64,000 bases of DNA from Aromatoleum petrolei (GCF_017894385.1 NZ_CP059560.1:1984001-2048000), one strand, 5' to 3'; counted from the stretch's first letter, positions 7,172-16,950 are shown. The notes: generated from the sequence alone by a model not told the origin. Made by a program: numbers and translations.

Positions 7172-9363
7172 AGACTCGCATCGAGAACGTGTCGCGCCGC
7201 GACTTCCTCAAGGCCGGCGCCGGCCTGACGCTCGGGTTGGTGCTGCCGGGCGCAGGTTCCGCCCTCGCCGCCGCGGCCAAGGAGACGCATGGCGACGAAG
7301 CCGCCTTCGCGCCCAATGCCTTCGTGCGCATCGGCAGCGACAACCGGGTGACGGTGGTCGCCAAGCATCTGGAGATGGGCCAGGGCACCTACACCGGCCT
7401 CGCGACCCTGGTTGCCGAGGAACTGGACGCGGACTGGGCGCAGGTCGTCGTCGAGGGCGCCCCGGCCGACGCGAAACGCTACAACAACCTGCTGTGGGGG
7501 CCGTCGCAGGGCACCGGCGGCAGCACCGCGATCGCCAACTCCTTCGAACAGCTGCGCCAGGCGGGCGCGAGCGCGCGCGCGATGGTGGTGCAGGCGGCCG
7601 CCGCACGCTGGAAGGTGCCGGCGGGCGAGCTCCGCGTCAAGGCGGGCGTCGTCAGCCACGCGAAGAGCGGGCGCAAGGCGAGCTTCGGCGAACTGGCCGA
7701 GGCCGCGGCGAAGCAGCCGGTGCCGCAGGAGGTGCGCCTGAAGGATCCGAAGGAGTTCACGCTGATCGGACGCCATGTGCCGCGCAAGGACAGCGTCGAC
7801 AAGACCACCGGCCGCGCGCAGTTCACGCAGGACGTGAAGCTGCCGGGGATGCTGGTCGCGGTGGTCGCGCACCCGCCGCGTTTCGGCGCGACCGTGCGCA
7901 CGGTCGACGAACGGGCGGCACGCGCGGTGCCGGGCGTCGTTCGTGTGACGCGCATCCCGCAGGGCGTCGCGGTGCTGGCGCACGACTACTGGACCGCGAA
8001 GAAGGGCCGCGACGCGCTGCAGATCGAGTGGGACGACAGCGCGGCCTACCGCGGCAGCTCGGAGCAGATCCTCGCCGACTACCGCAAGCTCGCCGCGACA
8101 CCGGGCCTCGTGGCGCGCCGCGACGGCGACGCGGACAAGGCGCTAGGCGAAGGCGCGAAGGCGCTGGAGGCGGAATACGCCTTCCCCTACCTCGCGCATG
8201 CGCCGATGGAGCCGCTCAACTGCGTGATGCGCGTCGACGCGCAGGGCTGCGAGGTGTGGAACGGCGAGCAGTTCCAGACCGGGGACCAATACACGCTGGC
8301 CGCCTTCTTCGGCCTCAAGCCCGAACAGGTGAAGCTCAACATGCTGTACGCGGGCGGCAGCTTCGGCCGCCGCGCGAACCCGGCCGCGGACTACGTGCTG
8401 GAGACGGCGCACATCGTCAAGGCGATCCGCGGCGAAGCGCCGGTGAAGCTGGTGTGGTCGCGCGAGGATGACATGCGCGCGGGCTACTACCGGCCGCTGT
8501 ACCTGCACCGCCTGCGCGCCGCGCTCGACGCGCAGGGCAAGCCGCTCGCGTGGGCGCAGCGCGTCGTCGGCCAGTCCATCATCGCCGGCACGCCGTTCGA
8601 GAGCGCGATGGTCAAGGACGGCATCGACGGAACCTCGGTCGAAGGCGCCGCCAACCTGCCCTACGCGATCCCCAACCTGCAGGTCGAGCTGCACACGACC
8701 AGCAAGGACGTGAAGGTGCCGGTGCTGTGGTGGCGCTCGGTGGGCTCGACGCACACCGCGTTCGCGGCCGAAGTCTTCCTCGACGAACTGGCCACGGCCG
8801 CGGGCGCCGACCCGGTCGCGTACCGGCAGGCCCTCCTCGGCGCGCATCCGCGTCACGCCGGCGTGCTCAAACTCGCCGCGGACAAGGCCGGCTGGAGCAA
8901 GCCGCTCGCCCCGGCGAAGGCCGGCAAACGCGGCCGCGGCGTCGCGGTGCACGAGTCCTTCAACACCTACGTCGCGCAGGTCGTCGAGGTCACGGTTGCG
9001 GACGACGGCAGCTTCAAGGTCGATCGCGTCGTGTGCGCGGTCGATTGCGGCATCGCCGTGAACCCGGACGTGGTCCGCGCGCAGATGGAAGGCGGCATCG
9101 GCTTCGGGCTCGCCGCGGCGCTCTCCGGGGCGATCACGCTCAGGGACGGGGTTGTCGAGCAGTCGAACTTCCACGACTACCCGATCCTGCGCATCGACCA
9201 GATGCCGGCGGTCGAGGTACACATCGTGCCTTCCGCCGCCAAGCCGACCGGTGTCGGCGAACCGGGCGTGCCGCCGATCGCGCCGGCGCTCGTGAATGCG
9301 CTGTACGCCGCGACCGGCAAGCGCATCCGCACGCTGCCGATCGGGGAACAGTTGAAGGCTTGA
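7168..9363 (+). CDS. iorB: Molybdopterin subunit of IorB-type oxidoreductase
   Basis: The product is 731 residues. The N-terminus '[20 protein letters not shown]' is a twin-arginine-like signal, common in IorB-type enzymes. The rest is an aldehyde-oxidase/xanthine-dehydrogenase molybdopterin domain ('[12 protein letters not shown]', '[14 protein letters not shown]', '[11 protein letters not shown]', 'AGGSFGRR', and '[16 protein letters not shown]' near the end with the likely active-site Glu). With IorA it would hydroxylate an N-heteroaromatic or oxidise an aldehyde. The substrate is unknown, and no cytochrome subunit or XdhC-type maturase is encoded nearby. Confidence 0.88.
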   Translation: MKTRIENVSRRDFLKAGAGLTLGLVLPGAGSALAAAAKETHGDEAAFAPNAFVRIGSDNRVTVVAKHLEMGQGTYTGLATLVAEELDADWAQVVVEGAPADAKRYNNLLWGPSQGTGGSTAIANSFEQLRQAGASARAMVVQAAAARWKVPAGELRVKAGVVSHAKSGRKASFGELAEAAAKQPVPQEVRLKDPKEFTLIGRHVPRKDSVDKTTGRAQFTQDVKLPGMLVAVVAHPPRFGATVRTVDERAARAVPGVVRVTRIPQGVAVLAHDYWTAKKGRDALQIEWDDSAAYRGSSEQILADYRKLAATPGLVARRDGDADKALGEGAKALEAEYAFPYLAHAPMEPLNCVMRVDAQGCEVWNGEQFQTGDQYTLAAFFGLKPEQVKLNMLYAGGSFGRRANPAADYVLETAHIVKAIRGEAPVKLVWSREDDMRAGYYRPLYLHRLRAALDAQGKPLAWAQRVVGQSIIAGTPFESAMVKDGIDGTSVEGAANLPYAIPNLQVELHTTSKDVKVPVLWWRSVGSTHTAFAAEVFLDELATAAGADPVAYRQALLGAHPRHAGVLKLAADKAGWSKPLAPAKAGKRGRGVAVHESFNTYVAQVVEVTVADDGSFKVDRVVCAVDCGIAVNPDVVRAQMEGGIGFGLAAALSGAITLRDGVVEQSNFHDYPILRIDQMPAVEVHIVPSAAKPTGVGEPGVPPIAPALVNALYAATGKRIRTLPIGEQLKA

Positions 9364-9371
9364 TGGGAAAA

Positions 9372-9399
9372 GGACGGACGCCTGGCGAGGCGCCCGTCC
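9372..9399. terminator. Bidirectional hairpin between iorB and TonB receptor gene
   Basis: Twelve-base arms GGACGGACGCCT and AGGCGCCCGTCC, with one mismatch, flank a GGCG loop between convergent genes. Short A and T runs lie on the outer sides (GGGAAAA before, CCCCTT after), so it could stop transcription from both directions. Confidence 0.7.
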
Positions 9400-9415
9400 C
9401 CTTCACCTCACGCGA

Positions 9416-11521
9416 TCAGAACGCGTGCGTCAGCGTCAGCTTCGCGTTGAGCGGCGCACCCGGGCTGATGTTGTTGTCGCTGTGCGCGGTCGGGAAGTAC
9501 TCCTTGTCGCCGAGGTTTTCGACGTTGAGCGCGACGCGCGTCTTGCCGCCCGGGAAGCTGTAGTACAGCGCGCCATCGACGCGCGTGAAGGCCGGCAGCT
9601 TCACGGTGTTGTTGAAGGACGTGTAGCTCGCGCCCTGATGGACCACGCCGAGGCCCGCGCCCCAACCGTGGCCGAGGTCGAAGCGGTTCCACAGCGAGGC
9701 CATCTGCTCGGGCACGAGGCCGACCTTGCGGCCCTTGGGCGCGCTCGAGGTCGTCTTCGTGATCTCCGATTCGAGGTTCGCGTAGCCCGCGAACACCTGC
9801 CACCAGGACGTAATCTTGCCCTGCAGGCCGATCTCGACGCCCTCGGTGCGCTGCTCGCCCGTCTGCACGAAGAAGCCCGGATTCAAGGGATCGGCGGTGC
9901 GCACGTCCTCGCGCGTGAGGCGGAACAGTGCAGCCGAGAGCGTCAGATCCGGGTTGAGGTCCCAGCGCGCGCCGATCTCGTGGTTGATCGCCTTTTCCGG
10001 GTTCAGATCTTCGGTGTTCGCGGCCAGGCTCAGCTGCTCGCCCGAGGGCAGGAAGGCGTAGCTGTAGCTCGCGTAGTAGGTCTGCGCCGGCGTCGGCATC
10101 CAGATCAGGCCGAAGCGCGGACTCACCTCGGTGTCGGTGCGCGACAGGTCCTGCCGCGTCGTGGTCGTGCGCTTGTCGTCGAGATCGACCTCGAACTGGT
10201 CCCAGCGCAGGCCGGCGAGCACCTTCCACTGCTCGGTGAGCGCGATCTGGTCCTGCAGGTAGGCGGCGACGGTGTCGGACGTGACGGTGTTGTTCGCATC
10301 CGAGCCGTTGAAGCGGAAGCTCGTCGCAGTCGCCACCGGGTTGGCGGCCGACACGGTCGCGCTCGTCGAATTGCCGAAGAAGCCGGTGTTGCGCTCGTTG
10401 TCGCTGTCCTGGTGGCCCAGCTCGATGCCCGCGAGCAGCGTGTGCTTGAGAGTGCCGGTTGAGAACTTCGTCGTCAGGTCGGTCTGGTTGAACACGTTGG
10501 TGCGCAGGTTGGAGCTGTTGTAGGCCGAGATGCGCACAGTGCCCGCGCCATTCACGGCCCCGCCGGCGAAGACGTTCTGGTAGAACTTGTCATACTGCGT
10601 GATGCTCAGGCTGTTCTTCAGCTGCACGCCGCCGAAATCGTGCTCCAGCACCGCGGACAGCGCATCGACCATCGCACGCGACTTGCTCTGGTCGGCATTG
10701 CCGAAGAAGGTGCTGCGCTTCGTGTCGAAGGGACGGTCGCCCTGCGAGGGGATGCCACGGTCGGCGGTGCGCTCGTCGTACAGGCGCTCGTAGGAAAGCG
10801 TCAGCGCGGTGTTGCCGCCGGGGGTGAAGGTCACGCTCGGGTTGAACGCATAGCGCTTCGCATCCACGCCGTCGCGGAAGCTGTCGGCGCGCTCGGCCAT
10901 CGCGTTGAGCCGCCATGCCGCCTTGTCGCCGAGCTTGTCGCCGACGTCGACGGTGCCGCGCAACTGGTCGAAGCTGCCCAGCGTGACGCTCGCCTCGCCC
11001 ACATGGCCGAACACGGGGCGCTTGGTCACGCGATTGACGATGCCGCCCGCGCCGCCGCGGCCGAAGGTCATGCCGCCCGGCCCCTTCAGCACCTCGACGC
11101 GCTCGACGTTGTAGAGATCGCGAAAGATCTGCGCGTCGTCGCGGATGCCGTTCACGAAGAAGTCGGCGGTCGTGTTGTTGCCGCGGATCACCATCTGGTC
11201 GCGGTTGCCCTCGCCCTGCGCGGCGGTCGTGCCCGGCACGTAGCGCAGCACGTCGGAGATGCTGCGCATCGCCTGGTCCTCGATCACGCTTTCGGGCACG
11301 ACGGTGATCGACGCCGGCACTTCCTTCAGCGGCGAGTCGGTCTTCGTGAAAGTGGCCGAGCGCGTGGCGCGGTAGCCCTGCACCGGCCCGTCGGCACGCT
11401 CGACCTGGTCCTGGACGAGCACCGGGGCAAGCACCGCATCGGCGGCAACTGCAACATTGCCGCAGGCGCTGGCGGCGAGCATGGCAAACACGACCGGCTT
11501 CAGCCGGGGACGGAAGGACAT
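9416..11521 (-). CDS. TonB-dependent catecholate-type siderophore receptor
   Basis: The product is 701 residues. The signal peptide is 'FAMLAASACGNVAVA', then a plug domain (~55-165) with 'TDSPLKEVPASITVVPES', 'MVIRGNNTTADFFVNGIRDD' and 'NVERVEVLKGPGGMTFGRGG', then a barrel closing with 'LTLTHAF'. The 'FFVNGIRDDAQIFRDLYN' signature groups it with Fiu/BfrD-type receptors for catechol siderophores; ligand identity is inferred. The start at 11521 follows CAGGAG, whereas an upstream extension to 11746 would run through the Fur-box region and has no signal peptide. It is divergent from the next receptor across a shared 348-base regulatory gap. Confidence 0.9.
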   Translation of the reverse strand: MSFRPRLKPVVFAMLAASACGNVAVAADAVLAPVLVQDQVERADGPVQGYRATRSATFTKTDSPLKEVPASITVVPESVIEDQAMRSISDVLRYVPGTTAAQGEGNRDQMVIRGNNTTADFFVNGIRDDAQIFRDLYNVERVEVLKGPGGMTFGRGGAGGIVNRVTKRPVFGHVGEASVTLGSFDQLRGTVDVGDKLGDKAAWRLNAMAERADSFRDGVDAKRYAFNPSVTFTPGGNTALTLSYERLYDERTADRGIPSQGDRPFDTKRSTFFGNADQSKSRAMVDALSAVLEHDFGGVQLKNSLSITQYDKFYQNVFAGGAVNGAGTVRISAYNSSNLRTNVFNQTDLTTKFSTGTLKHTLLAGIELGHQDSDNERNTGFFGNSTSATVSAANPVATATSFRFNGSDANNTVTSDTVAAYLQDQIALTEQWKVLAGLRWDQFEVDLDDKRTTTTRQDLSRTDTEVSPRFGLIWMPTPAQTYYASYSYAFLPSGEQLSLAANTEDLNPEKAINHEIGARWDLNPDLTLSAALFRLTREDVRTADPLNPGFFVQTGEQRTEGVEIGLQGKITSWWQVFAGYANLESEITKTTSSAPKGRKVGLVPEQMASLWNRFDLGHGWGAGLGVVHQGASYTSFNNTVKLPAFTRVDGALYYSFPGGKTRVALNVENLGDKEYFPTAHSDNNISPGAPLNAKLTLTHAF

Positions 11522-11660
11522 CTTTCTACTCCTGTATGAACCCTGGCTGGCTGGGTAGGAAGATGCCTGGCTTGCCGTGGAAGAAATTTCGGAACGCTGC
11601 GGACCCGGTGTGCGCCCGCCGTGGCCGATCGGATATCGCCGGTTTGCGGACGTCACACTT

Positions 11661-11685
11661 GAGAACGATTCGCATCGTAAATAAG
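11661..11685 (-). promoter_or_regulatory. Fur-like box, proximal to the leftward receptor
   Basis: An AT-rich patch with GAGAACGATTCGCATCGT and AATAAG resembles overlapping Fur hexamers. It lies about 140 bases upstream of the leftward receptor start. Confidence 0.6.
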
Positions 11686-11699
11686 AAGCGTTCGCAACA

Positions 11700-11719
11700 C
11701 AATGTATCGGCGTACATTG
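11700..11719. promoter_or_regulatory. Inverted repeat between two Fur-like boxes
   Basis: The repeat CAATGTA-TCGGCG-TACATTG is a perfect 7-base inverted repeat centred between the two Fur-like boxes and between divergent receptor genes. It could be the operator of a second, siderophore-specific regulator; none is encoded next to it. Confidence 0.4.
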
Positions 11720-11744
11720 CCCAACGCGCGTGTGGCGCGGATAC

Positions 11745-11775
11745 AACGATTCTTATTTGCGATTGATTCGCATTT
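11745..11775 (+). promoter_or_regulatory. Fur-like box, proximal to the rightward receptor
   Basis: The AT-rich stretch contains AACGATTCTTATTTGCGATT and GATTCGCATTT, with tandem ATT/ATC hexamers resembling Fur sites. It is about 100 bases upstream of the rightward receptor gene. Confidence 0.65.
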
Positions 11776-11869
11776 ACGCACCGCAATACAATCCGACGCA
11801 AACCCAGCCAGCCACTCCGCCGCCTCCGGCCGGATCGCCAGCCAGCAACCTTCCCCGACCGGAGTCCCC

Positions 11870-13996
11870 ATGCGTCCCACCACCCTCGCCGTGGCGATCG
11901 CTGCTGCGCTGCCCGCCCTCGCCGCTGCCCAGGCCACCCTGCCGACCGTCACCGTCACCGCCAACCAGGGCGCCGCCGGGCAGTCCTACAACCCGCTCGT
12001 CTCATCCTCGGCGACCAAGGGCACCGCGCCGCTGCGCGACATCCCGCAGACCGTGAACGTCGTCGGCCCCGAGCTGATCGCCGACCAGGGCGTGCGCTCG
12101 CTCGCGGACGCCCTCACCAACGTCCCCGGTGTGACGCTCAACATGGGCGACGGCCAGCGCGACCAGTTCGCGATCCGCGGCTTCACGGCGATCGGCGACA
12201 CCTTCCTCGACGGCGTGCGCGACGACGCGCTGTACTACCGCGACCTGTCGAACACCGAGCGCATCGAGGTGCTGAAAGGCCCCGCCGCCATGCTGTACGG
12301 CCGCGGCTCCTCGGGCGGCATCATCAATCGCGTGAGCAAGCTGCCGACGACGCAGACGATCCGCGAAATCACCCTGCAGCTCGACAGTGAAGGCGAACAG
12401 CGCATCAGCTTCGACACCGCCGGCGCGCTGGGAACGGGCGGTCTTTCGTTCCGCCTGACCGGCGCGTTCGAGGACTCGACCGGCTTCCGCGACGAATCCT
12501 TCCTCAAGCGCGAGGCCATCGCCCCGTCGCTCGACCTCAAGCTCGGTGAAGGCACGCGCCTCCTGCTGCAGCTCGCGCACAACCGCGACCGCCGCCCGAC
12601 CGACTTCGGCATCCCCGACAACAACGGCCGCCCGCTCGACGTCGACCACGACACCTACTACGGTTCGGGTGACGCCGAACGCGACGACACCACCACGGCG
12701 ACCATGAACACCGCGACGGCGACGCTCTCGCACCGATTCAACGACGACTGGTCGCTGCGCAACGTGCTGCGCTACTACGACTTCAAGCTCGACCGCGACA
12801 ACACGCTGTACCGCTCGGGCAGCGCCTACACACTGCAGAACGGCCAGCTCATGATGCAGCGCACCCATGGCCATGTCGTGCGCGACGAGGGCGGCTGGTT
12901 CAACCAGTTCGAACTCACGCAACGACTCAAGCTCGGTGGCCTGCAGCACACCCTGCTGTACGGTCTCGAGGTCGGCACGCAGGACAAGGCACTCGACATC
13001 GACAACTGGATCGGCATCGACCGCGTGCCGCTCTACACGCCCGGCGGCGCGACCCCGCCTTACACGACGACGGCGCCCAACTCGCGCACCATCGACAACG
13101 TCACGACGCAGGACAGCACCGCCTTCTACGTGCAGGACCAGATCGCGCTCGGCGAGCGATGGAAGGCGCTGGTCGGCGTGCGGCACGACGAGTACCGCCA
13201 GAAGACCACCGAACCGGGCAAGCCCGATTTCGAGCGCACCGACCGCGAATGGAGCCCGCGCGCCGGCTTGGTGTGGCAGCCCGACGCGACGCAGGCCTAC
13301 TACGTCTCGGTGTCGCGCTCCTTCCAGCCCTCGGCCGAGCAGTTCCAGCTCTCGGCGTCGAACGTCGACGCCGATCCCGAGATCACGACCAACCACGAGA
13401 TCGGCGCGAAGTGGGACTTCCTCGGCGGCGCGCTGTCGGCCGGCGCGTCGATCTTCCAGCTCGTGCGCGAAGACATGAAGATCACCGACCCGGCGACGCG
13501 CCAGACGATCAACGCCGGCAAGCAACGCACCGAAGGCCTCGAACTCTCCATCTCCGGCCGCCCCGCGCCCGGCTGGCAGGTGCATGCCGGCTACGCCTTC
13601 CTCGACACCGAGATCGTGAAGTCCACCGCCACCGGCGGCGCGAACTTCGGCACCCGCCGCGTCACGGTCCCCTTCGAAGGCAAGGACGCCGCACTGACGC
13701 CGCGCCACAGCGGCTCCGTGTGGGTCGTGCGCGAACTCGGCCGTGGCTGGAGCCTCGGCGGCGGCATGCGCGCGCAGGCCTCGCAATACGCCTCGCCCGA
13801 CAACCTCGTGCGCCTGCCCGGCTTCGCGGTGTTCGATGCGGCGCTGCTGTATCGCAGCAAGGCCTACGACCTCGCGTTCAACCTCAAGAACGCCTTCGAC
13901 CGCGAGTACTGGGCGACCGCCCACGGCGGCGTCAACGGCCTGAACCAGCCTGGCGCGCCGCGCACGCTGCAGGCGACGGCGACCTTCCGCTTCTGA
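11870..13996 (+). CDS. TonB-dependent catecholate-type siderophore receptor
   Basis: The product is 708 residues. A signal peptide (to about residue 25) is followed by a TonB-box-like 'TLPTVTVTA', a plug with 'DIPQTVNVVGPELIADQG', 'FAIRGFTAIGDTFLDGVRDD' and 'IEVLKGPAAMLYGRGSSGG', and a barrel ending in 'ATATFRF'. Plug motifs are close to those of the divergent receptor, so the two are probably ancient paralogues with different ligands. GGAG lies six bases before the chosen ATG; an in-frame start at 11702 would read through the regulatory gap. It is followed by a strong hairpin. Confidence 0.9.
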   Translation: MRPTTLAVAIAAALPALAAAQATLPTVTVTANQGAAGQSYNPLVSSSATKGTAPLRDIPQTVNVVGPELIADQGVRSLADALTNVPGVTLNMGDGQRDQFAIRGFTAIGDTFLDGVRDDALYYRDLSNTERIEVLKGPAAMLYGRGSSGGIINRVSKLPTTQTIREITLQLDSEGEQRISFDTAGALGTGGLSFRLTGAFEDSTGFRDESFLKREAIAPSLDLKLGEGTRLLLQLAHNRDRRPTDFGIPDNNGRPLDVDHDTYYGSGDAERDDTTTATMNTATATLSHRFNDDWSLRNVLRYYDFKLDRDNTLYRSGSAYTLQNGQLMMQRTHGHVVRDEGGWFNQFELTQRLKLGGLQHTLLYGLEVGTQDKALDIDNWIGIDRVPLYTPGGATPPYTTTAPNSRTIDNVTTQDSTAFYVQDQIALGERWKALVGVRHDEYRQKTTEPGKPDFERTDREWSPRAGLVWQPDATQAYYVSVSRSFQPSAEQFQLSASNVDADPEITTNHEIGAKWDFLGGALSAGASIFQLVREDMKITDPATRQTINAGKQRTEGLELSISGRPAPGWQVHAGYAFLDTEIVKSTATGGANFGTRRVTVPFEGKDAALTPRHSGSVWVVRELGRGWSLGGGMRAQASQYASPDNLVRLPGFAVFDAALLYRSKAYDLAFNLKNAFDREYWATAHGGVNGLNQPGAPRTLQATATFRF

Positions 13997-14007
13997 TCCA
14001 CGCCTTT

Positions 14008-14047
14008 CCCCGGCCGCCACGTGACGGCCGGGGCTGCGTTTCCCTTT
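14008..14047 (+). terminator. Hairpin terminator after second receptor
   Basis: Nine-base arms CCCCGGCCG and CGGCCGGGG flank an 8-base loop and are followed by a T/C-rich tail (TTTCCCTTTT). It probably separates this receptor from the next one. Confidence 0.7.
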
Positions 14048-14090
14048 TCATCCCGCAATCCGATCCCCCTTCACCCGGACCGAGCCAGCC

Positions 14091-16211
14091 ATGCGCACCC
14101 GACTCCTAGCCCGCCTGATCCCCGCCGCCCTCCTCGCCGCCTACGGCGGCGCCCACGCCCAGGAAAAACAACTCGACGCCGTCGAAGTCTTCGCCACCGA
14201 ATCGAGCTGGCGTACCGGCAGCGTCGGCGTCGGCACTTTCCGCGACACCCCCGCCAAGGACGTGCCGATGACGATCAACGTCGTCGACCGCGACCTCCTC
14301 GACGCGCAGCAGGCCAACGGCCTGTATGAAGCGATGAAGAACACCGCCGGCGTCGCCCGCGCCCAGCTCGGCGCGACCGCCTACGACAACCTGTCGATCC
14401 GCGGCCTGCTGGTCGAGAACCGCTCCAACTACCGCCTCAACGGCGGCCTGCCCATCGTCAACCTCATCGACCTGCCGCTCGAGAACAAGGAGCGCGTCGA
14501 AGTGCTGAAGGGCGTCGGCGGCCTGTACTACGGCTTCGTGCCGCCGTCGGGCATCATCAACCTCGTCACCAAGCGCGCCGGCAAGACGCCCGTCACCGCC
14601 GTGCAGTTCTCCACCGACGACAACGGCAGCGCCGTCGCCGGCCTCGATGTCGCCCGCCGCTTCGGCGCCAACGGCGAATTCGGCGCGCGCGTAAACATCG
14701 TCGGCGGGCAGCTCGAGAGCCCGGTGCGCGATGCCGGTGGCGACCGCCATCTCTACGCCGGCGCATTCGACTGGCAGGTCACCGACCGCTGGCTGCTCAA
14801 GCTCGATGTCGAGGACATCGCCAAGGACGTCGTCGAGCAGTCGAGCATCCTCGCGCTGCGCGCCGTGAACGGCGAAATCCCGCTGCCGAAGATCCCCGAC
14901 CCGCGCAAGCTCATCGCCCCGGAGTGGGCGAACTACGACGCCAAGGAACAGAACGTGCAGCTGCGCAGCGACTTCGCGCTCAACGACAACTGGATCTGGA
15001 CCGTTGAGATGGGGCGCTCCTGGCTGGAACGCGACCGAAACTTCTCGCAGCTGCAGAACTACAACCTCGCCACCGGCGAAGGCACGCTGCAGATTTCGCG
15101 CACCAAGGGCCAGGAATACATCAACCGCAGCCAGCGCACCGAATTCGCCGGGCGCGTCGAGACGGGCACCGTCACGCACGACCTGACCTTCGGCTATGCC
15201 CGCAACGTGCTCAGCCAGACGGCCGGCGCGACGCGCCAGATCACCGTCGCGCAGAACCTCTACGATCCGCGCGACATCCCCGAGACCGCGGTGAGCTATC
15301 CCGCCCGTGCGCTGCACTCGCGCACCTATGACCAGGGCTGGTACGCCTTCGACCGCATCGCGCTCGGCGACTGGCTGCTGATGGCGGGGGCGCGCGGCAG
15401 CGAGTTCGAATTCGAGCACGCGACCGATTCCACGCTCGACTACACCAAGCGCCGCGTCACGCCGACCATCGCCGCCGTCTACAAGCTCACGCCGGCGACC
15501 AACCTCTACGCCGGCTACCTCGAAGGCCTCGAGGACGGCGGCATCGCGCCGGCGCGCACGGTCAACGAAGGCGACTCGCTGAAGCCCATCGTCAGCCGCC
15601 AGTGGGAAGGCGGCATCAAGAGCGAGTGGCGGGGCCTGAAGACCAACGCCGCGCTGTTCCAGATCGAACGCCCGATGAACGGCGTCAATTCGCAGGGCAC
15701 GACCAGCACCGCCGACGACGTGTATGAGCGCCTCGGCGAAGGCCGCTACCGCGGCGTCGAACTCTCCGCCGGCGGACGCATCGCGCCGCGCTGGAGCCTG
15801 TTCGCCTCCGCCCAGTGGCTCGACGCCGAATTCACCGACGCCGAGAACGACCCGCGCCTCGTCGGCAAGCGCCCGGCCAACACACCGCGCGTCACCGCCA
15901 GCCTGTTCGTCGAGCACAGCCTCGCCGCACTGCCGGGCCTCGCACTCTCCGCGGGCGCCTACTACACCGGCGAGCGCGAGGTGAACCCGCTCAACCAGGC
16001 CCAGGTCGACGCCTTCACCCGCTACGATCTCGGTGCACGCTACCGCACCAGGCTCGACGGCAAGCAGCTCGATCTCGTCGCGAACCTCGAGAACGTCACC
16101 GACGAGCGCTACTGGGCCGCGGCCGGCGACAGCCGCGTGAACTCCAACAGCCCGCTGCTCGCGGTCGGCATGCCGCGTACACTGCGCCTCTCCGCGAAAT
16201 TGAGCTTCTGA
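14091..16211 (+). CDS. TonB-dependent siderophore receptor, third copy
   Basis: The product is 706 residues with a signal peptide ending 'YGGAHA-QEK', a TonB-box-like 'LDAVEVFATE', a plug with 'DTPAKDVPMTINVVDRDLLD', 'LSIRGLLVENRSNYRLNGG' and 'VEVLKGVGGLYYGFVPPSG', and a barrel ending 'RLSAKLSF'. The plug differs clearly from the two preceding receptors (no FxxGIRDD motif), pointing to a different siderophore class. No Fur box is evident in the short gap before it. The PepSY-like gene follows after seven bases, so the two are likely co-transcribed. Confidence 0.88.
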   Translation: MRTRLLARLIPAALLAAYGGAHAQEKQLDAVEVFATESSWRTGSVGVGTFRDTPAKDVPMTINVVDRDLLDAQQANGLYEAMKNTAGVARAQLGATAYDNLSIRGLLVENRSNYRLNGGLPIVNLIDLPLENKERVEVLKGVGGLYYGFVPPSGIINLVTKRAGKTPVTAVQFSTDDNGSAVAGLDVARRFGANGEFGARVNIVGGQLESPVRDAGGDRHLYAGAFDWQVTDRWLLKLDVEDIAKDVVEQSSILALRAVNGEIPLPKIPDPRKLIAPEWANYDAKEQNVQLRSDFALNDNWIWTVEMGRSWLERDRNFSQLQNYNLATGEGTLQISRTKGQEYINRSQRTEFAGRVETGTVTHDLTFGYARNVLSQTAGATRQITVAQNLYDPRDIPETAVSYPARALHSRTYDQGWYAFDRIALGDWLLMAGARGSEFEFEHATDSTLDYTKRRVTPTIAAVYKLTPATNLYAGYLEGLEDGGIAPARTVNEGDSLKPIVSRQWEGGIKSEWRGLKTNAALFQIERPMNGVNSQGTTSTADDVYERLGEGRYRGVELSAGGRIAPRWSLFASAQWLDAEFTDAENDPRLVGKRPANTPRVTASLFVEHSLAALPGLALSAGAYYTGEREVNPLNQAQVDAFTRYDLGARYRTRLDGKQLDLVANLENVTDERYWAAAGDSRVNSNSPLLAVGMPRTLRLSAKLSF

Positions 16212-16218
16212 GCCCGCC

Positions 16219-16860
16219 GTGATCCACCTCCACCCCCGCCCCCCCAGCCATCGCGGCAATTCGCAGAAGTGGCTGCGCCGCATCCACGCCTGGTTCGGCC
16301 TCGCGCTCGCCGCGATGCTGCTGCTGTTCGCGACCACCGGCTTCCTGCTCAACCACCGCGCGGTGATGAAAATCCCCGCACTCGACCGGAAGGAAGTCAC
16401 GCAACTGCTGTCCGTCGAAGCCAGCCCGGCGGCCCCCACCGCGCTCGCGGCGGCGCTGGCGCCGGCGCTGGGCCTGGATCCGTCCGCGCTCAAGCCCAAG
16501 ATCGACGGCGCACGAGCGGTGAGCTGGGGCAACGGCGAGATCCGCCAGCCCGAGCGCTGGACGCTCCGCGCCGACACGCCGTCTGAGTCGGTGCAGGTGG
16601 AATACTGGGTCGGCAGCCGCCAGGCCGAAGTGAAGCGCACGCAACCCAACCTGTGGCTTTACCTCGCTCGCCTGCACATGTCGATCGGCACCGGCCCGGC
16701 ATGGGTGCTGTTCTCGGACGCCGCCGCACTCGGGCTGGCCTTCCTAGGCCTGTCCGGGTTTTGGCTGTGGGGGCGGCTCCACGGCTCGCCGCGGCGGCTC
16801 ACGCTGTTGGCGAGCGGCGGCCTCGCAACCGCCACCGCCCTGGCGTGGTTCGCGGGCTGA
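16219..16860 (+). CDS. PepSY-associated membrane protein
   Basis: The product is 213 residues starting at a GTG seven bases after the receptor stop. It has an N-terminal helix 'WFGLALAAMLLLFATTGFLL' preceded by 'KWLRRIHAW', a periplasmic region, and two C-terminal helices ('LFSDAAALGLAFLGLSGFWL', then a short final one). This is the layout of PepSY-TM proteins often found beside TonB receptors, some of which are thought to reduce ferric siderophores. The histidines 'RRIHAW', 'LNHRAV' and 'ARLHMS' are of the kind that could bind haem. Function is inferred from family and position. Confidence 0.75.
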   Translation: MIHLHPRPPSHRGNSQKWLRRIHAWFGLALAAMLLLFATTGFLLNHRAVMKIPALDRKEVTQLLSVEASPAAPTALAAALAPALGLDPSALKPKIDGARAVSWGNGEIRQPERWTLRADTPSESVQVEYWVGSRQAEVKRTQPNLWLYLARLHMSIGTGPAWVLFSDAAALGLAFLGLSGFWLWGRLHGSPRRLTLLASGGLATATALAWFAG

Positions 16861-16864
16861 TCCA

Positions 16865-16892
16865 GGGCGGGAGGAACGGAGCGTATCCCGCC
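16865..16892 (+). repeat. REP-like dispersed repeat, copy 1
   Basis: The 28-base unit has GGGCGGGA at its left and TCCCGCC at its right, forming an imperfect palindrome. Related copies lie at 16926-16950 (inverted) and 18632-18660. Confidence 0.6.
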
Positions 16893-16925
16893 GAACGTCG
16901 CGCCTGGATGTGTCCCACCATCGTT

Positions 16926-16950
16926 GGCGGGATGCGCCTTCGGCTCCTCG
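16926..16950 (-). repeat. REP-like dispersed repeat, copy 2 (inverted)
   Basis: Read on the minus strand this gives GAGGAGCCGAAGGCG then CATCCCGCC, matching copy 3 almost base for base. Copies 1 and 2 face each other across 33 bases, as in paired REP elements. Confidence 0.6.

Noticed and set aside
14106..16649. Open frame of about 850 codons on the minus strand opposite the third receptor
   Set aside because: The plus strand encodes a complete TonB receptor with signal peptide and terminal Phe; the antisense frame has shadow-type composition.
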